From Drosophila miranda (Eukaryota > Arthropoda > Insecta > Diptera > Drosophilidae): 64,000 bases of DNA. The stretch is taken from contig NC_046676.1 in NCBI RefSeq assembly GCF_003369915.1, positions 24,056,001 through 24,120,000 on the forward strand, written 5' to 3'. Positions 26,501 to 40,173 of this stretch are shown here, piece after piece (position 1 is the stretch's first letter; each line of letters starts with the position of its first letter). Both the position numbers and the translations under genes were made by a program. Below the pieces are notes generated by a model. That model saw nothing but the letters and a program-made list of their open reading frames with translations. It did not search any database and was not told where the DNA came from.

Positions 26501-26797
26501 TGGTCCCACCAATTGCCGCTTGAGAGCGCATCTCACGCTGGTGGCTCCAGAGCCAGAGCGAACCTCACTTCGAGTGGCAGAGCAGGAAAGGTTAGTGGAA
26601 ATGGAAGCTTTTCACCATCAAAATCTCATTTGATTTTACCTTTTAGAACCTGGCGCGAAGGCGAACTAATCATCTTTGATGACAGCTTCGAGCACGAGGT
26701 CTGGCACAATGGCACTCGCCCTCGGCTGGTCCTCATCCTGGACATGTGGCATCCAGATCTAACTGCCTCACAGCGTCGCAGTCTGACAGCTATCTGA
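20524..26797 (+). CDS. Asph: Aspartyl/asparaginyl beta-hydroxylase (Asph), type II ER-membrane dioxygenase
   Basis: Sixteen candidate exons in continuous frame (about 1027 residues if all are used): 20524-20575, 21426-21479, 21676-21861, 21917-22066, 22121-22189, 22246-22583, 22647-22763, 22820-22973, 23180-23257, 23810-23920, 24086-24523, 24849-24961, 25396-25636, 25695-25800, 25865-26590 and 26647-26797. A basic cytosolic N-terminus is followed by one membrane segment (near IIFFSLMAVLLGLVGLIIL), a very acidic luminal linker (junctin/junctate-like, Asp/Glu-rich), TPR-like helices and the Fe(II)/2-oxoglutarate catalytic domain. The latter has GCRRGQVKFSVM, HVWPHCGPTNCRLRAHL (metal-binding His) and FDDSFEHEVW (second His). 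It hydroxylates Asp/Asn in EGF-like domains in the ER. Two weak splice sites (donor GTTGGA at 23921, acceptor CAAAG at 25395) are the least certain; acidic exons are probably optional. Confidence 0.9.
22121..22300 (+). repeat. Tandemly duplicated acidic exon within Asph
   Basis: The exon starting at 22121 and the one starting at 22246 begin with nearly the same coding sequence (EEP(L/I)SEEIEE), and the introns before them (22067-22120 and 22190-22245) are also alike, including the GTAGGCC start and the AAGCTxTTTCTCTTTTAG end. This is a local exon-plus-intron duplication that extended the acidic linker while keeping phase 1. Confidence 0.8.
25040..25395 (+). other. Asph intron with an unassigned open stretch
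   Basis: Between the exons ending at 24961 and starting at 25396. The frame from about 25150 to 25259 reads GNPLVKAFQLGATNGGLLQ... and ends in a stop. It could be an alternative terminal exon or chance; no strong acceptor precedes it. Confidence 0.25.
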
Positions 26798-27180
26798 GAT
26801 CAATATCGAGCGTCTTATTAGATTTACAAATGGTTACGGTTCCTAGGCTTCCCGTATAGACAATTTCCGCCCCTTTTGTTCATTGTTAGTTGAATTCATT
26901 CACTAGTTATAGAGTCATTACACTCAAGTACTAAAGTAATTGTATCTCTTAATTGTTAAGCTCAGTTGAATGCGTGTTTAGGCCATAGGAAAATGCACTC
27001 TTGATATGTATTTTACATACGATCTGCTTTGGTGGGCAGCGACTGTTTGCCTTTTGTACTTTAAATACAGAATCAATACAATGTTTTTTAAGATTTGAAA
27101 ATAGCTGGAATTATCTTTTGGGAAGCTTGGCGACATGAGATTGAGATTATTGTACCCTAGAGTGTTCGGTTAAGTTTTTC
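26798..27180. other. Asph 3' region and upstream region of the first esterase
   Basis: No ORF. The segment from about 26860 onward is repeated before the second esterase copy (from about 29690), so the duplication unit begins inside the Asph 3' flank. Confidence 0.6.
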
Positions 27181-27188
27181 TATAAAAG
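27181..27188 (+). promoter_or_regulatory. TATA box of esterase copy 1
   Basis: TATAAAAG 42 bp before the start codon. With initiation about 30 bp downstream the 5' leader would be only about 10-15 nt. The same box stands 43 bp before the start of copy 2. Confidence 0.65.
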
Positions 27189-27222
27189 GGAGCCGCACTG
27201 GCTGCCCGTACATGAAACTAAA

Positions 27223-29208
<1,986 letters not shown>

Positions 29209-30015
29209 GAATCCATTTCGAGATCCGACTGTATTCTAGTGTTAATTTTGTTATACTATTAAAACGAATGTCTCTTAATATCTGGAACTGGAACGAGAAT
29301 TTTGTAATTAAAGAGAAGTGTCTCTCATCTGTTACACAATAAAGAAATTAACTGTAACTCAATATCAGTGGTTATTGTAAATGGAGCTGAAGGTCACAGT
29401 GCACATAAAAGGCCAACTTTCCCGCTGGAGAGGAGCTCGCGAATCAACGGTACGGTCTTCTCTACTTTTCGTACGTGCGTCTCCCTGGCATCGGTTGTGG
29501 AAGTATTGTTTTTGGATTTTCGGGTGTCGAGTCTTGCATTAATTTGGCGCGTCATGCACATGCAATGTATGTTGTTTTTGAAACTGTTGGGCAATCCTCT
29601 TTTGCAGCATTAGCTTGCGTGTGTCGAGTCGCGCAAATGTGTGTAAATAGGTCGAAAAAAGGTTATGGTGGGTTTTCGAAAACGACAATTACCGCCCCCT
29701 ATTTTTATTGCTCATTCACTAGTTATATAGTCATTATTATAATGTAATTTTATCTCCTAATTGCTGAGCTCAGTTGAATGCGTGTTTAGGCCATAGAAAA
29801 ATTCACTCTTGATATGTAATTTGCATACGAACTGCTTTGGTGGGCAGCCACGGTTTGACTTTCATACTTTCAAATCAACAACAAAATATCGTATCTTAGG
29901 ATTTGAAAATAACTGGAATTATATTTCGGGGAGGTTGAGCAAGTGCAATCTACAATTGCGGGACATGATTATACAAATTTGTGCACTCTAATGTCAATGG
30001 GAAGTCGTAGTTTTC
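29209..30015. other. Spacer between the tandem esterases
   Basis: The right part (from about 29690) is a diverged copy of the sequence upstream of copy 1 (from about 26860). The left part is unique, with no gene recognised. Confidence 0.6.
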
Positions 30016-30023
30016 TATAAAAG
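30016..30023 (+). promoter_or_regulatory. TATA box of esterase copy 2
   Basis: TATAAAAG at the same distance from the ATG as in copy 1, within the duplicated upstream block. Confidence 0.65.
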
Positions 30024-30058
30024 GGAGACGTGTTTGGCTGCCCATAAATCAAAGTGAA

Positions 30059-32050
30059 ATGCGTCTGCTCTGGTCTGGAGTTCTTCTGACTCTAACTCTC
30101 TGTTGGAGTGCGGCTGTCGGCGATCCTTTAGATGTGTGTCTGAAGGACCTTGGCTGTCTGAGGGGCACACATATGCCAGGATATCAGGGCGAGGAGTTCG
30201 AGGCCTTCATGGGAATACCATTCGCCCAGCCTCCTGTGGATTCCCTCCGACTCAGGGTAAGTTCAGGACAGTCCTTTTATAATTTTAGCATAATAATGTA
30301 TACCAATCTAGAACCCAGTTCCTGCCATTGCCTGGGAGGGCATCTTTGATGCAGGAACAGCCAAGGACAGTTGCCTGCAGAGAAACTACTTTGGCACCTC
30401 ATGGACAGTATCTGGCGTGGAAGATTGCCTCTACTTGAATGTCTACAGGCCAAAGGTTGAGCTTGAGGGTGCAACGGACGCTGGGATGGTCTAATTTTTC
30501 TTTCTTCCACAGAAACGCAATGGAAATCTCCTGCCCGTCATGGTATATTTCCATGCTGGAGGTTTCTTTAGCGGCTCTGCCCATCCGGCTGCCAGTGGTC
30601 CCGAATATTTGATGGACACGGAACAGGTGATTATGGTCAGCGTATCCTATCGCTTGGGCCCATTAGGTGAGCTCTGAGGAAGTAATTGTCAACAGTTTCT
30701 TGAAGAGAGGATCTCTTGCAGGATTCCTAAGCACTGGCGATACAAATATGCCGGGAAATTTCGCTTTAAAGGATCAGCGCTTGGCCTTGAAGTGGGTGCA
30801 GCAGCACATCGCCGACTTTGAAGGTGATCCTCAGCTGGTGACGATCTTTGGCCACAGTGCGGGAGGGATGTCGGCCCAATATCACATGCTCAGCCCCAGC
30901 TCAAAGGGTGGGCTTTACTGTACAATCATTTGACACTCGATTAACTCTTTTCTTCTTTATAGGACTCTTTCAACGGGCCATGTCCTTGGATAGCACAGTT
31001 CTATCACCATATCTGAAAATCAACAAGGATCCCCTGACCCAGGCGCGAAAGCTGGCTGCTGTGGCGGGCATTGAGGGGGCAGAGAGCCTGAACTCCGAGG
31101 ACCTGGCCCAAGCTCTGCGTGAGCTGGATCCTATTAAACTGCACACCACGGTAGATTCCCTAAAAGTCTGGGATAGCCTTCCCTTAATCAGCAATCCACC
31201 AGTCGTCGAGCCAGTGGGATGTCCGGAAGCCTTCTTTACCGAGGATCCGGTGCAGGCTCACCTTGAGGGACGCATCAATCAGGTCCCCTGGCTGCTGGGC
31301 GTTACTGCGAGGTCTGGAGAGGGTTCTCTTGCCCTTCTGCACGTCTTCGACAATCAAAACCTGCGGACGGAGCTCAACGAGCGCTTCTTGGAGCGTTTTT
31401 CACAAATTTTGCATTTGCCTGACGGCACATCGCCTCAGGTTGTGCGGGAAATCTTAGACGCCTATGGATTCGAGGGAGAGACCATTAGCAACGATACACT
31501 CGTGCCGCTGGCCGAGATCTCAGGCGACTTTGGGTTTTACTATCCGCTCTACGAGTCGGCCTCCACGTATGCGAGCTACGCCAATCTTCAGGAGAATCCG
31601 CTTTCCTTATACATTTTCGAGTACCGTGGTCTGCGCACCCTCTCGGCCCTGTTTAGTGGTGCATCGGTGGAGTATGGGGTGGGTGCAGCCCACATGGACG
31701 ATGCCCTGCACGCCATACGAATTTCAGCCATTGTCGAGGACTATCCCAAGGATTCGGAGGATGCTGAGGTCATTAAACGAATGACCTCCATGATGGTGGA
31801 CTTTGCCAAAACCGGGTGAGGTTTTATTCCAACTTTATATGGAAGAATTTCTATATGTATTTATGATATGTATGCTCTTCCCTGACTTAGGATCTTCCAC
31901 AGTGGCACATCCTGCAAAGCATCAGATTTCACGGATCATGAGATGTGCAGCTATGTCCATTTTGGAGGCACCATTGGCAACTACAAGGAAGACATACTGA
32001 AGGACGTCCAATTGCCAGCCTATCCAATATGGAAAAGGTTGTTTTTCTGA
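30059..32050 (+). CDS. Secreted carboxylesterase, Jhedup-like, copy 2
   Basis: Same six-exon plan as copy 1 with identical exon lengths (30059-30256, 30312-30455, 30513-30666, 30722-30907, 30963-31815, 31891-32050), again 564 residues. Signal peptide, GHSAGG nucleophile and GAAHMDDALHAI triad His are present; the oxyanion region is HAGGF, closer to consensus than in copy 1. Introns 1 and 4 are base-for-base the same as in copy 1, and about 290 bp of exon 5 differ at a single base. In contrast the start of exon 5 (about 31000-31200) differs at many positions, which points to gene conversion. Which copy corresponds to the single ancestral Jhedup cannot be told from this window. Confidence 0.88.
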
Positions 32051-32830
32051 GAATCCAGTTCGCGCACCGATTTCTTCAAGGTTAACATAACATAAAGCTA
32101 CAAATTTGAATACTACACAATATCTGGCACTGGAACGAACATTGTAATATTAAAGTCTCCTCTAAAAGACACTTTCGTTCCACAATACGTGTACTCAATG
32201 TCAATTGTAACTGTGTGTGGGGGGGGCTCTACTTGCACTTGGGGCTGTTTCTCACTCTCTCTCTCTGTCTATATATCTCTTCCTCCCTTTAGCGATCGGC
32301 ATGTTGCTGCTGCGATTGCGGCTGTGATTCCGAAGGTCAGTTTTGCATATTGCAGACAATGCAAGAAACGAGATTAAGTGCGAATAAAAGACACGATGGG
32401 CCCGATGGGAAGAGTGATGAGATAAGATACCCGACAATCAAGGCCAATGTAAATACATATATGGAAAGACAGGGGAAATGGCAATTCTCCCTTTCAACAG
32501 ATGCGTGGAGAGTCTCGAAACTCAGGGCAGCAAAATGGAGACGGTTCCAGGATAAAAGGAAAAGTGAACTGGCAATCGATCGTAGTCGGAGCGGAGCCGT
32601 TTTGCAGATCAGAGTAAGTATTTCCACTATCCTCTCCCGTTGGTGATCTGGTACTGCTGGATCTGCCCCGTGTATTACCTCAAAGCGATCGCGATTGCGA
32701 CTGCGACTGCATCAGAAATGCAGTTCCAGATCAATTGATATCCGCTCTGATCAAGCATACGCCTTGTGTGAGTTTTACCCATTGTACGGGTAGTGCTGTT
32801 GGTTGTTGAATTAATTTTCCATTTCGAGTT
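32051..32830. other. Intergenic region upstream of Jhe
   Basis: No gene recognised. Low-complexity CT tract near 32250-32290. Right boundary is set by the likely Jhe leader. Confidence 0.4.
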
Positions 32831-32935
32831 CAGTCACTCAGTCGAGATACTAGACAAGAGCAATAGCAACAACAACGTACGGCTCGGCTAGCGCAGAGCA
32901 GAGTTTTCTTCGAAGCAACGACTACAGACCAAACT
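32831..32935 (+). other. Probable Jhe 5' leader exon
   Basis: The CAGTCACTCAGTC segment at about 32832-32844 resembles a fly initiator, and the exon would end at a GTAAGC donor at 32936. A strong acceptor CTTTGTAG (to 33254) lies seven bases before the chosen Jhe start codon. Splicing between them is inferred. Confidence 0.4.
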
Positions 32936-33261
32936 GTAAGCTCCACCAACGAAACCCCTCAGATCAATTTGGTTCGCCGTCGTGTAACGTTCTCCAGATT
33001 TTCTATATTCCGAGTGAGTTTTCCTTTCGAGCTGCAAGGAGTCTTATGCAATTTATGCAACGGCAGCCCCTGGGAACCGTAGAGAGTGTCACATCCGAAC
33101 CGATTTAACGTTGACATCATCTTGAGGGGCAATAGCAAGGTTTTGGAAGCATCAAAAAACCGTTCATAAATAACCATCCACTCGATATGCATAATTAATG
33201 ATCCATAAAGATGGCCATTAGCTTGGCTCGGCTTCGATTTCGGTTTCTTTGTAGCCAGACG

Positions 33262-35357
33262 ATGAATCAGGCGATACAGTTACGGATGATGCTGGTGCCG
33301 CTCGTGCTCATGCTCGTGCTAGAGCTCTTCTCGTGCCCGACTCTGGCTCTGGACCAGCTGACCGTCTGTCCGCCGAGTGTGGGCTGCGTGAAGGGCACGC
33401 ACCGAAAGGGCTATCAGTCGGAGCGGTTCGAGGCCTTCATGGGCATTCCATATGCCCTGCCACCCGTGGGAGAGCTGCGACTCAGCGTGAGTTCTGCGCG
33501 AAAATCCGAAAGGGAAAGGAGTTCCATGTAATGTCAGGGCGGTATTTTTCCATCTAGAACCCCAAGGTTATGCCCAAGCTGCTTGGCCTCTACGATGCCA
33601 CCAAGCCTAAGCCGGACTGTATACAGAAGAACTATCTGCTGCCTACTCCCATCGTCTTTGGCCAAGAGAATTGCCTCTATCTGAATGTCTACAGGCCAGA
33701 GGTGGTGCTATTCTAACTTGTTTTATCTGCCTTTAGTCTTTATCTGAGTCATTTCTGCAGCTTCCACGTTCTGGACAGGCCCTGCTCCCTGTAATGGTCT
33801 ACATCCATGGTGGTGGATTCTTCAGTGGCTCCGCTGGACCTGAAGTCACGGGACCAGAATACTTTATGGACTCGGGTGAGGTTATCCTGATAACCATGGC
33901 CTATCGCCTAGGGCCTTTCGGTAAGCACCAGTCTCTGTAAACAGTTGTAGTTCATTAAAAGTTCATCCCATTTCCTTGTCCCTTGTTGTGGCAGGTTTTC
34001 TATCCACCCAGGATGCAGCCATCTCTGGAAACTTTGGCCTCAAGGACCAGAACCTCGCCCTGCGCTGGGTGCAACGCAACATAGAAGCCTTCGGTGGCGA
34101 TCCCAAGCGAGTGACCATCTTTGGCCAAAGTGCCGGGGGAGTGGCCACGCACCTGCACCTTCTCAGTCCCAGGTCGAAAGGTCTTTTCCACGGCGCAATC
34201 AGCATGAGCGGCACAGCCAACGTGCCCTTTGCCATCACGGAGCAGCCCTTGGAGCAGGCCCGTCTTGTGGCCGAGCTCTGCGGAATCAAACAGGCCCAAA
34301 ACCTGAGCACGGTGAAGCTGGCACGATCCCTGCGCCATGTGGAGGCGACGAGACTGCTGGACGCCGGCGATGGCCTCAAGTTCTGGGACGTGGATCACAT
34401 GACAAACTTCCGTCCCGTGGTGGAGCAGGGTGTTGGCGCGAAAGCGTTTCTCAGCGAACACCCCAGCCGACTTGTGGCACAGGGCAGTCGAATGCCCATT
34501 CCCTGGCTGGTGGGAACAGTTCCGGACGAGGGAGCGGTCCGCGTGGTGAATATCATGGGCAATGAGACGCTGCGCAAGAGCTTCAATTTGAGATTTGACG
34601 AGCTGCTGCAGGAGCTGATGGAGTTCCCGACCAGCTTCAACGAGGAGCGGCTGGCCAGCAGCATGACCCTTATCCTGAAGGAGTACTTTCAGGATCAGCA
34701 CGAGGTGAACGAAAAGACTGTCCAGGGGTTCATGGATGTAAGTGACTGATCTGATGGACCTATCAATCATATGTATCTAAATATCCTGATGCACTTCTCA
34801 GCTCATCACTGACAGGGGATTTAAGCATCCTTTGTACAATGCCATCAGGGAGGATGTGCGCCAGCAGCGCCCGCCTCCGCTCTATCTGTACAGCTTCAAC
34901 TACAGAGGTCCCCTGAGCTATGCCTCCGCGTACACCTCGGCGAATGTCAGCGGCAAGTACGGCGTGGTCCATTGCGATGATCTGCTCTACTTGTTTCGCA
35001 CTCCGCTGATCTTTCCCGACTTTGAGCGGAACTCCACTGAGGCCAAGGTGATTCACTCCTTTGTGGATTACTTTGTGCACTTTGCCGGATTCGGGTGAGT
35101 GCTTGGAACGGAGCCAAGCGTTGGTCAGATATTAAATAGTTCTCTCCCATAGCAAACCTAGGAATATGGACTCAGTGAAACCTTGTACTGAATCGCTCCT
35201 TCAGTCACGCCCCAGTGGGATCTGTGATTACCAGGAATTTGTCAATGCGCCGGCCCCCTACAAGGGGTTTGAGGTGCACGTGTCTAGCGAATTCCAGGGG
35301 CCACGAGTCAAGCTTTGGTCGAGTATACTGAACGAAACCTCCTTAAATGAATACTAA
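33262..35357 (+). CDS. Jhe: Juvenile hormone esterase
   Basis: Six exons (33262-33486, 33558-33701, 33761-33920, 33995-34737, 34802-35094, 35153-35357) give 589 residues. The start at 33262 follows a strong splice acceptor and leads into a hydrophobic signal peptide. Motifs: oxyanion hole HGGGF, nucleophile Ser222 in GQSAGG (the JH-esterase form), and triad His in GVVHCDDLLYLF. The exon plan matches the two Jhedup-like neighbours, except that exons 4 and 5 are fused and a further intron falls later, so all three are related. The enzyme hydrolyses the methyl ester of juvenile hormone in haemolymph; the JHE assignment rests on GQSAG and synteny. The coding sequence looks intact. Confidence 0.88.
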
Positions 35358-36299
35358 AGGAGTCAGTGAATGAATATTATGTATACGCATAGTTCCCCCA
35401 AACCTCAAAGATGTATTAGGACCTAAGATGAAACCAGAGAGTACATACATACGTACGTAATGTTAGAAAACACCTAAGTTTTAATCGTTGATGTAGAGGA
35501 TTCTAAGGTTTCTGGCTTTCTTTCGTCGATACCTAAAAGAAAACTTATTCTCATATATGTATTGCTAATATATGCCCCAACACCTGGAAACTCTTTGTTT
35601 GGCATTATACAATTCTGAAAAGTGGAAATTGAATTTCATGGCCTCATTATCCATGAAGCTTCTGTTTGAAGGCAGCAACTAGATTTTCAAATACAATATA
35701 CAATATTCTACCTATAATAGCCATGTTTGCAATTCAACATTCTTTAATTGCTGGACGGGGCGGAAGAAAGGTGGCGGATAGTTTAAGCCGGTTTAGCAGG
35801 AACGGGAAATTAAGTACCGTCAATGGGGAAATGGGAATAAAGATTTCTAAATCCATGTTAATTTTCACAGCCTGAGTAATTTGTTGAATATTGTACATAT
35901 AACACTTATTGCATAACATATGGCATTTCGTAAGGGAAATAATATAATTTATTGCCATTTCCTGGGAGAATTGAAATAGTACTTATTGCCATTTCTAATA
36001 ATGGTTTGCATCACATTTAATTGCAGTTGTCCTCATTGAGAAGCGAAAGCTCAATGAACTTTTGTATCTGATGGATTACCGTTGCGGGGGTGGGTCTGGT
36101 GGGAGTGTCATTAGCCCGTCAAATTGAGTTGGCGCATGCAAACCGCAGATACAGTCAGGTGGCGAGACCCTTGTGGCCAGTTGTGTGCCAATTAAAATCA
36201 ATAAAGCCAACCCAAATCAGTAGAGCTTATGACAGCTCCTGCAGGACACTGCCGAATCGTTTCAGTTGCATTTGGAAGTGCAGCGCGAGAGCTTCATCC
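35358..36299. other. Jhe 3' region and intergenic spacer
   Basis: AT-rich sequence with no recognisable gene. Short open frames on both strands have no splice support or motif. Confidence 0.4.
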
Positions 36300-37055
36300 A
36301 TGGAACTAGCACGGAAGATTCTGATTCGGATTGTGCCCCTGTTTTTGCTCGGATGGCTCCTCACAATGGGCGAGGCCTACCTGGAGAGTGTCCGCGTGGA
36401 GGAGATACCGTTTGCCGGCCACAAGGTCCCGGCTAACCGTCGTTCTAGTGGGATTCACCTGATATCCAGCCTTGAGCATCAGCGCAATTTTCTGCACCTT
36501 TTTCATGTGCCCTGTAAGTGAAGGAAAACATAAATTTTACAGATATATTAGATATATATTTTATATTCATATTACAGACATAATCTGTTTCTATGCCGCC
36601 AAAGGAAAGTGGCCGTATGTGCCGGGATTCATGAAGTACAAGGTCGACAACGCAGCTCGCAATTTGTTCCACAATAACGATAGTGCCATAAGGCAGTTCT
36701 GCAACAAGTGGATCCAAGTGAAGGAGTGCTTCCGGCCCATTTTTGGTGAGCTTAAGTAAGAATTTTAAGAAAGCCCCTCATCTGCGACATCATTCTTGCA
36801 GACAACTCCAACAGGACCAGTACCGATGATGTTGAGACACTGAACGGAAAACTCCAGCAATGCAACTGCGAGAAGCTCCTAGCCACGGAGTCTCCCGTTG
36901 TGTACTTTGATAAGAACTATATTGGAAACGTTAGCTCGGAGACCATTCATAATACGATTGAGTTTTTGGAGAGTTTCCTACCGCCGCCGACTAAAAAGCA
37001 CAAGCGGAAGAATCGCGTGCGTAGTCGTGTAGATGAAATGGATATTGATACCTAA
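36300..37055 (+). CDS. Unidentified small secretory-pathway protein
   Basis: Three exons (36300-36513, 36578-36745, 36802-37055) with good splice signals and constant phase 1 give 211 residues. An N-terminal hydrophobic stretch (IVPLFLLGWLLTMGEA) looks like a signal peptide or anchor. The middle has YIICFYAAKGKWPYVPGF, and the end has SPVVYFDKNYIGN followed by a helix and a basic tail (PPTKKHKRKNRVRSR). That order (strand with FYA, helix, SPVVYF before a final strand and helix) recalls a thioredoxin fold without a CxxC active site, but this is inference. Six cysteines occur in the mature part. I do not recognise the gene. Confidence 0.7.
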
Positions 37056-37182
37056 TCAATTTACTCAACACATCATTTACATTTTTACCTTTAAAAAAAA
37101 CATTTTCTTAATACAACATTTCTAAGCCGCTGGAAAATTAAATTTCATTTTGAATTCAACCGAATGTCGTCATTACTTGTGT

Positions 37183-37194
37183 GGTCACACTGAC
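37183..37194. promoter_or_regulatory. Motif 1-like site (TGGTCACACTGA)
   Basis: Matches the M1BP Motif 1 core GGTCACACT. It lies 130 bp after the small gene and 2.4 kb upstream of the Motif 1 site at the spin promoter, on the far side of the repeat array. No transcript start is evident next to it. Confidence 0.4.
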
Positions 37195-37469
37195 AAATCG
37201 AGGCAGAAATCTGGTTGCAGGGGGTGCTAGGACAGCGAGGTGTGCTATGTGCTTCTATGAATTACCAAGTACCAACAGAATTTGTATACTAATTAAAGGA
37301 AATAGGGTATAAAGATGTCCATACTCATACCTGTTGAAAAACAATAATGACTAACGTTCTTACGTTCTAACGAAAATATGTAGTTCATATGTACAAATAT
37401 GTAGTAATTATGTAGTTACCATGTAAGAAAACCCTTATTTTATAAACAACCCTGTAAAATGAGGTCGTT

Positions 37470-39550
37470 AAAATTAGCCGTCGTTATATTTACGGTATAT
37501 TTTGAATGTGATACCGTATATTTGGGCATTTATTTAGCTCTTATAGCTCTCTTACGTTTTATTTGTTTGACCTTTTTCGCTATAACTTTTTTTTGACAGA
37601 ATCTATAAAAAGGGAGTATTTAAAAATAGCCGGATAAAATCATGTGGGCATGGCTAAGTGTGCTATATAGCTAGTAATATTCGACGGAATATCAAAATCA
37701 AGGAATATGTACAATATAACTTTAATTCGTCAGTATATTTACGGTATATTTTGAAAATGAGATCGTATATTTTGGTATTTATTTGAATCGGGTAGAATCG
37801 GTAATAACCGGTTGACAGCAATGAGTCTCATTCCATACACACATACCCTGGGGGAAATGGATGGTATAGAATTCTGAATATGTTTGTCATCCCAGGCAAA
37901 AACAATTTATTTTCAATATATTTTAATATAATTCATTATTATTTAATATTATTTTCATTATTTCAACGATATTTTAAAGCTTAATGTCTTCTTGTAGGGA
38001 CCATGAATAGGTATCAGGATCGAGATATATATACAAAACACTCATCATATACATGAATATGTCTAAGAAATGTCAATTTGAGAAAAGGTCTTTATTAGTT
38101 ACGTTTTATCTTCATATAAAATTAACAAAATAGGGTATACAAAGGCCTATACTACGGCTTACACGCAATATAGCGACTCTTTTTTTGTTGAACTTTTTCG
38201 TTTAAACCTTTTTTTTACAATAAATACAATAAAAGCAAGGATTAAAAACTATCCAATCTTGTAGAAAATTTATTCATCAATGGGATAAAACTATGTGGGC
38301 ATTGCTGAGAAATTTAGCTAGCCAGCATTATTCAATGGAATATCAAAATTGAGCAATATGAACGAATTTCTTTTTTCGTTTGTCTTGATTGACCTATTTC
38401 GCTAGTTGTTTCTTGTTTGACTTATTTCGCTAAAACCTCATTTTACGCAAAAGGCAATAAATGCAATTATTTCGAATAGGCCAATCAAGTAGGAAATAGA
38501 TACACCAATCGTATAAAACTAAGTGGGCATGGATAAATGTGCTATATAGCTAGTAATATTCGACGGAATATCAAAATCAAGGAATATGTACAATAGAACT
38601 TTAATTCGTCAGTATATTTACGGTATATTTTGAAAATGAGGCGGTATGTTTCGGTATTTATTTGAATCGGGTAGAATCGGTAATAACCGGTTGACAGCAA
38701 TGAGTCTCATTCCATACACACATACCCTGGGGGAAATGGATGGTATAGAATTGTGAATATGTTTGTCATCCCAGGCAAAAACAATTTATTTTCAGTATAT
38801 TTTAATATAATTCATTATTATTTAATATTATTTTTATTACTTCAACGATATTTTAAAGCTTAATGTCTTCTTGTAGGGACCATGAATAGGTATCAGGATC
38901 GAGATATATATACAAAACACTCATCATATACATGAATATGTCTAAGAAATGTCAATTTGAGAAAAGGTCATTATTAGTTACGTTTTATCTTCATATAAAA
39001 TTAACAAAATAGGGTATACAAAGGCCTATACTACGGCTTACACGCAATATAGCGACTCTTTTTTTGTTGAACTTTTTCGTTTAAACCTTTTTTTTACAAT
39101 AAATACAATAAAAGCAAGGATTAAAAACTATCCAATCTTGTAGAAAATTTATTCATCAATGGGATAAAACTATGTGGGCATTGCTGAGAGATTTAGCTAG
39201 CCAGCATTATTCAATGGAATATCAAAATTGAGCAATATGAACGAATTTCTTTTTTCGTTTGTCTTGATTGACCTATTTCGCTAGTTGTTTCTTGTTTGAC
39301 TTATTTCGCTAAAACCTCATTTTACGCAAAAGGCAATAAATGCAATTATTTCGAATAGGCCAATCAAGTAGGAAATAGATTCACCAATCGTATAAAACTA
39401 TGTGGGCATGGATAAATGTGCTATATAGCTAGTAATATTCGACGGAATATCAAAATCGAGGAATATGTAAAATAGAACTTTAATTCGTCAGTATATTTAC
39501 GGTATATTTTGAAAATTAGGCGGTATGTTTCGGTATATTTCTGAGGGTCA
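37470..39550. repeat. 879-bp higher-order tandem repeat with Motif 6 cores
   Basis: The landmark TGCTATATAGCTAGTAATATT recurs at 37661, 38540 and 39419, a period of 879 bp. Two complete units (about 37641-38519 and 38520-39398) are nearly identical; a third is partial. Each unit holds two versions of the core seen between mfl and Rho1: a good one (GTGGGCATGG..., GGTATATTTTG) and an older diverged one (GTGGGCATTG..., about 38294 and 39173). An earlier fragment lies at about 37480-37530. Relative to the window, the cores are the reverse complement of those at 10.8-12.0 kb; relative to the gene downstream they have the same orientation. No coding capacity. Confidence 0.88.
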
Positions 39551-39600
39551 GACCGTATATCTTATCGATAAATCCGCGGTCACACTGGCTATGAATTTGT
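39535..39600 (+). promoter_or_regulatory. spin core promoter: Motif 6, DRE and Motif 1
   Basis: GGTATATTT (Motif 6) at about 39533-39541, TATCGATA (DRE) at 39563-39570 and CGGTCACACTGG (Motif 1) at 39577-39588, in the order typical of Drosophila housekeeping promoters. The Motif 6 element is the last base block of the tandem repeat, as at mfl. Confidence 0.7.
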
Positions 39601-40173
39601 TGTTTTTCTTGTTGTTATCGTCAGAGTCGCAATCAAAACTTTTCCAATTTCTTGCTTAAAATTCAAGTGCTCGGTCTGTTGTTATTCGTCAGAGTAGGCT
39701 ATTTGTTTCGCAATCCAATTTCTTGCTTAAAATTTCATCGTGCTCACGTCGCGGATGAAAAAAAAAAGTGATAAATATAGATGAAGCACTGCAAATGCTT
39801 TTAGCACATAATCGGGCAAGAACACCGCATTCGATTAGACAAGTTAGCAAATAAGTGGCAAGTGCTGGCCAAGCCAATTGATTAAACGCCCTAATTGAAC
39901 TAAAATATACCAGGCGCGAGTGACATAGAGAGATAGAGAAAGAGCGAGATCGAAGCATTGAAAAGCTGCCAAAGAAATCTTGCCACCAACACACATTTTT
40001 TGCATTCACTCTTTGCTCTCGGCCGCTTTCATCGCGTGTTGTTTGTGTGTGTGCGTGTGTATATATTTTGCCGCGTTGCCTTGCTGGCTCATTCGTGGTC
40101 TCCTGAATTTGTTTTTGTCGCTGGGAATCGCCCGAAAGCGCTGTTGGAAGAGTGTGCAACAAGAGGCACGTGA

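Noticed and set aside
34000-34770. 256-codon minus-strand ORF opposite Jhe
   Set aside because: Shadow of the esterase exon, which has the catalytic motifs on the plus strand.
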